35,853 nt of DNA from an uncultured Asticcacaulis sp. (GTDB taxonomy: Bacteria; Pseudomonadota; Alphaproteobacteria; Caulobacterales; Caulobacteraceae). This document shows positions 33,207 through 35,853 of this stretch, in pieces; the stretch's first letter is position 1, and each line of letters begins with the position of its first letter. The notes under the pieces were generated by a model that had not been told where the DNA came from, did no database searches, and was given only the letters and a program-made list of their open reading frames with translations. The stretch spans positions 1 to 35,853 of the forward strand of contig CAKZJB010000176.1 of the NCBI GenBank assembly GCA_936940865.1, read 5' to 3'. The position numbers and the translations under genes are program-made.

Positions 33207-33869
33207 TCAGTCGTAGTCGGCGCGCAGAATATCCCAGCGCAGGATATCCAGGCGATGCGGCGATACCTGGCGGACGACACCTGTCTTTTTGAGCTTGGAC
33301 AGGACGCGGGAAACCGTTTCGAGGGTAAGGCCGAGATAGTCTCCGATGTCGGTGCGCGTCATCGGCAGCATCAGGACGCCATCTCCCGAAGACTGCTGAC
33401 GCTCGGCCATTTCGACGAGAAAGGCGCGTACCCGCCCGACGGCATCCTGGCGGCCCAGGGCGAGAAGGTGGTTTTGAGCCTGGTTCAGGAGCTTCAGGGC
33501 AATCGCCAGGAATTGCTGCAGATCGTCGCCTGCGCCTGGTCGAAGGACCTGCAGTCCGGTCTTGGTGATGGCGTCGGCGAAGAACTGATGCTCGGCCTCG
33601 GTTTCGAGGCCGAAGACGTCGCCGGGCAGATGGAAGGCGTAGATCTGGCGCCGTCCGTCCGACAGGATGCGGTAGATGCGCACGAGGCCATAGGCGACCC
33701 GGTACACGGGACCGGTTTCATCGCCGGCGACATATATCTTTTGTCCGGAACGGAATGTCACCAGCGGTTTGCCGGCAATATGGTCCAGACCGCGGCGATC
33801 CTGTGCGGCACGGTCGGGAAACGTGATCTGGGAAGAACGCGGGGACATTGGTTGCAACGAGTCGAACAT
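33207..33869 (-). CDS. Crp/Fnr regulator of FixK type
   Basis: A 220-aa transcription factor: cNMP-binding-like beta roll (about 35-120), long dimer helix, and winged helix-turn-helix with TRTDIGDYLGLTLETVSRVLSKL. The recognition helix carries E-x-x-S-R (ETVSR), the set of residues that reads TTGAT half sites in FNR and FixK. The protein has no cysteine at all, so it cannot hold the FNR Fe-S cluster; FixK proteins lack it too. AAAGGG eight bases before the ATG at 33869 supports the start (a GTG three codons earlier is less likely). A FixJ-type gene is next upstream. It is the best candidate to bind the six TTGAY-N4-RTCAA boxes of this island. Confidence 0.88.
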   Translation of the reverse strand: MFDSLQPMSPRSSQITFPDRAAQDRRGLDHIAGKPLVTFRSGQKIYVAGDETGPVYRVAYGLVRIYRILSDGRRQIYAFHLPGDVFGLETEAEHQFFADAITKTGLQVLRPGAGDDLQQFLAIALKLLNQAQNHLLALGRQDAVGRVRAFLVEMAERQQSSGDGVLMLPMTRTDIGDYLGLTLETVSRVLSKLKKTGVVRQVSPHRLDILRWDILRADYD

Positions 33870-34127
33870 GGCTACCACCCTTTAACTGTTTATTGATTAT
33901 CTATCGCCCAAGTCCACTGGCAATCATATTCAGGAATATTGCCTAGGTAGTTTTACGTATCGGGTGCGGAAATTCTTTCTTCCGTTTAAGAATCCGCGCG
34001 ATGTTATAAGTACGCGAGTATTTCGCCGAGCGTTTAGTCGCGAATGCTCAGGTCAGTAGTTTTTTAATTAAACTTATTTTTTAAAATCGGCTGCCCATGG
34101 ACCCGTTGCGGCCAGGCAAACCTTATA
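33870..34127. promoter_or_regulatory. AT-rich promoter region of the FixK-type gene
   Basis: No gene. The stretch is much AT-richer than its neighbours. TAGGTAGTTTTACGTA (33944-33959), about 75-90 bases before the ATG, contains a spaced GTA repeat that might be a FixJ-type site; this is a weak suggestion from memory of fixK promoters. No FNR-type box is seen, so autoregulation by FixK is not evident. Confidence 0.3.
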
Positions 34128-34247
34128 CCAACGGTCGTAAAGAATGACCGTTGGCATTCGTTTTTTTCAGCTCAAACGCCGCATCGGCGGCGACGGGCAG
34201 TCGCCCTTGCCAACGGCGATCGGGTCAATGTCAATCGCCGCTGGTAT
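34128..34247. repeat. Mosaic palindromic repeat, copy 3
   Basis: Module A: CCAACGGTC (34128-34136) and GACCGTTGG (34146-34154), followed by seven Ts a few bases on, so this copy could also terminate rightward transcription. Module C: CGCCCTTGCCAACGGCGAT (34202-34220) to 34247, with arms like copy 1. Its right end reaches the first base of the fixJ-like stop codon. Confidence 0.85.
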
Positions 34248-34849
34248 TAGTTTTCCGAAACCGCCACCATCAGACGCACCAGTTGCGGCAGATTTCTGAT
34301 CCGCAGCTTGGACATCAGATTGGCGCGGTGAATCTCGACTGTGCGGGGACTGATATCGAGCCGGTGCGCGATCAGCTTGTTGGACAGGCCATCCACGATC
34401 GCGTCGAGAACCTGACGCTCACGCGTTGTCAGGGCCTGCAGCCGCTTTCGGATATCTTCGTGGCTCGGCGCTTCATCATGGGTTTTGGCGGGCGTGCACG
34501 CATTTTCCACGGCTTGCAACATCCTCTGGTCCTGAAAGGGCTTTTCCAGAAAGTCCGCCGCGCCCGCCTTCATGGCCTCCACGGCCTTGGAAACCTTTCC
34601 CTGTTCGGAAACGACGATCACCGGGGTTGCGTTGTCGCGGGCCTTTACCTCTTTGATCAGATCGAGGCCGCTAACGTCTGGCAGGCACATATCGGTAATA
34701 AGGCATGCCGGAATTGCACCGTCCAGTTCACCGAGAAAACTGCGGCCGCTGTCGTGCGTGCGGACGGCGTAGCCGGCGGTTACGAGGAGAAAGGCCAGGG
34801 AATTGCGGGCGGCTGCATCAGTGTCGATAATATGAATGACCTGACTCAT
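34247..34849 (-). CDS. FixJ-type response regulator
   Basis: A 200-aa two-component regulator: receiver (about 1-120) with phosphoacceptor Asp53 in ITDMCLPD, Ser81 and Lys103 in LEKPF, and a LuxR-type DNA-binding domain (about 137-198, TTRERQVLDAIVDGLSNKLIA...RTVEIHRANLMSKL), which is the FixJ/NarL layout. In the acidic pocket the usual D-D(-D) is D9-T10-D11, so one conserved acidic residue is Thr. No sensor kinase (FixL type) is in the window. It stands upstream of the FixK-type gene on the same strand with 377 bases between. A FixJ-to-FixK cascade is likely from family knowledge. The ATG at 34849 has a poor ribosome site. Confidence 0.87.
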   Translation of the reverse strand: MSQVIHIIDTDAAARNSLAFLLVTAGYAVRTHDSGRSFLGELDGAIPACLITDMCLPDVSGLDLIKEVKARDNATPVIVVSEQGKVSKAVEAMKAGAADFLEKPFQDQRMLQAVENACTPAKTHDEAPSHEDIRKRLQALTTRERQVLDAIVDGLSNKLIAHRLDISPRTVEIHRANLMSKLRIRNLPQLVRLMVAVSEN

Positions 34850-34965
34850 AGTAACGCGGGCTCACTGTTTGACGAGTTGCAGGCAGGACCGGATTGTGCT
34901 TGCTGAGGCGAAATCGCATGGCAAACAAGCACAACGGTCGGTTAAGGCGCGTGTTTTGACGCGCG

Positions 34966-35208
34966 TCAGAAAGCCGAAGGCGTTTCGCACCGGACGTTTC
35001 GTCCGGATAATGGGGAGCTGCGTCTGTTCAGAAGGGCGTGGCGGGCACCGGTAAAACCGTCGCCCTCCCTGCGGAAGCGATCAGAGAAAACGATATCGTA
35101 CAGTTGCTTTCTGCGCTGCACAAACTTGCCGTAGATATCCAACATGATGCGCCCCGGGGTTTTCAGCTTCCACTCAGCCCCATAGCTCGCTTTAGGCGGG
35201 AAATCCAT
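34966..35208 (-). CDS. Hypothetical protein, doubtful
   Basis: An 80-aa frame with no ribosome site and no recognised domain; it starts three bases after the stop of the next upstream frame. The basic, mixed composition (FVQRRKQLYDIVFSDRFRRE) could be real or chance. It could also be the broken remnant of a longer gene together with 35212-35490. Confidence 0.2.
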   Translation of the reverse strand: MDFPPKASYGAEWKLKTPGRIMLDIYGKFVQRRKQLYDIVFSDRFRREGDGFTGARHALLNRRSSPLSGRNVRCETPSAF

Positions 35209-35211
35209 TAA

Positions 35212-35490
35212 CTAAAGTTGATAATCAGGATGTGTTCTTCCAGGCGCAAAGTCCGCGCGCCCACCGCAAACCGGTGCTCCGAAAGGGAGGCTTTTTCGCT
35301 TAATATATTGAATAATATAAGATTTTAATAGGTGTTGATCAGGCAAAAATACAGTATACAACTTGTTAATACCGATAACATCAGGATTTGGATCATATGC
35401 TTCGAGGTATTTTTTGTACGAAGCGTACGCAATTTGGCACGCGCCCAGCCAATTCCGCCGGGGTTCCATAACGCAAAGAACGTCGAACAT
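35212..35490 (-). CDS. Hypothetical protein, AT-rich, possibly transferred or a remnant
   Basis: A 92-aa frame with protein-like composition (IAYASYKKYLEAYDPNPD, INKLYTVFLPDQHLL) and many A/T-ending codons, unlike the rest of the window. No Shine-Dalgarno sequence precedes the ATG and no family is recognised. It may be a recently acquired gene or the end of a degraded one. The FNR-type box at 35748 lies upstream on the same side. Confidence 0.3.
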   Translation of the reverse strand: MFDVLCVMEPRRNWLGACQIAYASYKKYLEAYDPNPDVIGINKLYTVFLPDQHLLKSYIIQYIKRKSLPFGAPVCGGRADFAPGRTHPDYQL

Positions 35491-35747
35491 GCGCGATCAT
35501 CGGGGATGTTGGGCATGCATCCGGCTGGCCGCCGGCGGACGCTGACAAGGAACCTGAAGGTATGGAATGTCCGCCTGGACGTCCCACGGCTTTCGCGGCG
35601 CGAGCGTCGGCATGCATAGAAATGTTCGGGCGCCGGCCCGGTTCCGCGCTCTCCCGCCAGATGCCGGGCCGGCCCCGTACCGCGCAAAGGGGGGACGGGC
35701 CCTTTTGGCGGAACACTGTCAGTCTGTCACGATCTCCGGCCCTTATC

Positions 35748-35761
35748 TTGATCTGGATCAA
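35748..35761. promoter_or_regulatory. FNR/FixK-type box without an obvious target
   Basis: TTGATCTGGATCAA is a full match to TTGAT-N4-ATCAA. No good candidate -10 stands at the class II distance on either strand within the window; the target may lie beyond the right edge, or leftward into the weak frames. Confidence 0.65.
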
Positions 35762-35791
35762 ACTCCAGCGCATCCGCACGCTCGCCGCCCA

Positions 35792-35853
35792 CGAAGCGTG
35801 TCCTGACGCTTCGCTCCTTGAGGACCACGAAGCGTTGTCCTGACGCTTCGCTC
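35792..35853. repeat. Mosaic repeat, two tandem B modules at the window end
   Basis: CGAAGCGT-GTCCTG-ACGCTTCG at 35792-35813 and CGAAGCGT-TGTCCTG-ACGCTTCG at 35828-35850, both followed by CTC, separated by CTTGAGGAC. They match module B of copies 1 and 2 (21785-21807, 32498-32517). The element continues past the window. Confidence 0.85.

Larger units (their letters stand above)
34850..35853. other. Last kilobase: no confident gene
   Basis: Contains the upstream region of the FixJ-type gene, with a 9-bp inverted repeat TTGTGCTTG / CAAGCACAA (34894-34902, 34926-34934), then two weak leftward open frames (entries below), an AT-rich stretch at 35290-35400, an FNR-type box at 35748 and two tandem repeat modules at the window end. 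Codon pattern and base content of 35210-35490 differ from the neighbours. Confidence 0.5.

Noticed and set aside
35792-35853. CRISPR array
   Set aside because: Two palindromic units with a short non-variable spacer that match copies elsewhere as part of a dispersed repeat; no cas genes.

Overview
The window is GC-rich, densely coded DNA from an alphaproteobacterium. The evidence is the RNase E/AmiC/PBP1A neighbourhood, the ribosomal-replication cluster rpsF-rpsR-rplI...dnaB-alr-radA-cvpA-purF, LexA-like boxes of the alphaproteobacterial GTTC-N7-GTTC type, and a FixJ/FixK-type regulator pair. A Caulobacterales-like or related lineage is my best guess from protein resemblance; genus cannot be fixed by eye.

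Layout. (1) 1-8.2 kb: 5' part of rne (leftward, cut by the window edge), then rightward amidase amiC, PBP1A mrcA and the ribosome-assembly GTPase der. (2) 8.2-11.0 kb: an intergenic region with a 30-bp inverted repeat, a GNAT acetyltransferase, an L-lysine 6-transaminase whose start codon lies in an 11-bp palindrome, and an SDR oxidoreductase. (3) 11.0-21.6 kb, all leftward: purF, cvpA, radA, alr, dnaB, a TonB-dependent receptor, rplI, rpsR, rpsF. LexA-like direct repeats sit in front of radA and dnaB.

(4) 21.6-35.85 kb: an accessory region that looks like one oxygen-limitation/dormancy and surface-attachment island. It carries SPW-repeat, CBS and BON proteins (one operon), a two-domain universal stress protein, an operon for a small membrane protein, a host-attachment (baeRF-like) protein and a phasin-like protein. 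Next comes a complete chaperone-usher fimbrial operon of the spore-coat-U type, flanked by two paralogous PAS-like/LuxR regulators, then a second GNAT, a cysteine-free FixK-type Crp/Fnr regulator and a FixJ-type response regulator. Six FNR/FixK-type palindromes (TTGAY-N4-RTCAA) lie in intergenic DNA here and I saw none in the first 23.6 kb. At several promoters the spacing to a candidate -10 and a ribosome binding site fits activation with the box centred at -41.5.

Proposed logic: FixJ-like protein -> FixK-like protein -> stress, attachment and LuxR genes; the LuxR pair -> fimbriae. A perfect stem-loop plus T7 terminator with no upstream gene, pointing away from the usp promoter, suggests an unannotated roughly 70-nt small RNA under the same box. 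A mosaic palindromic repeat family occurs at 21.7-21.9, 32.5, 34.1-34.25 and 35.8 kb, only in or at the border of this island. The last kilobase holds no confident gene.
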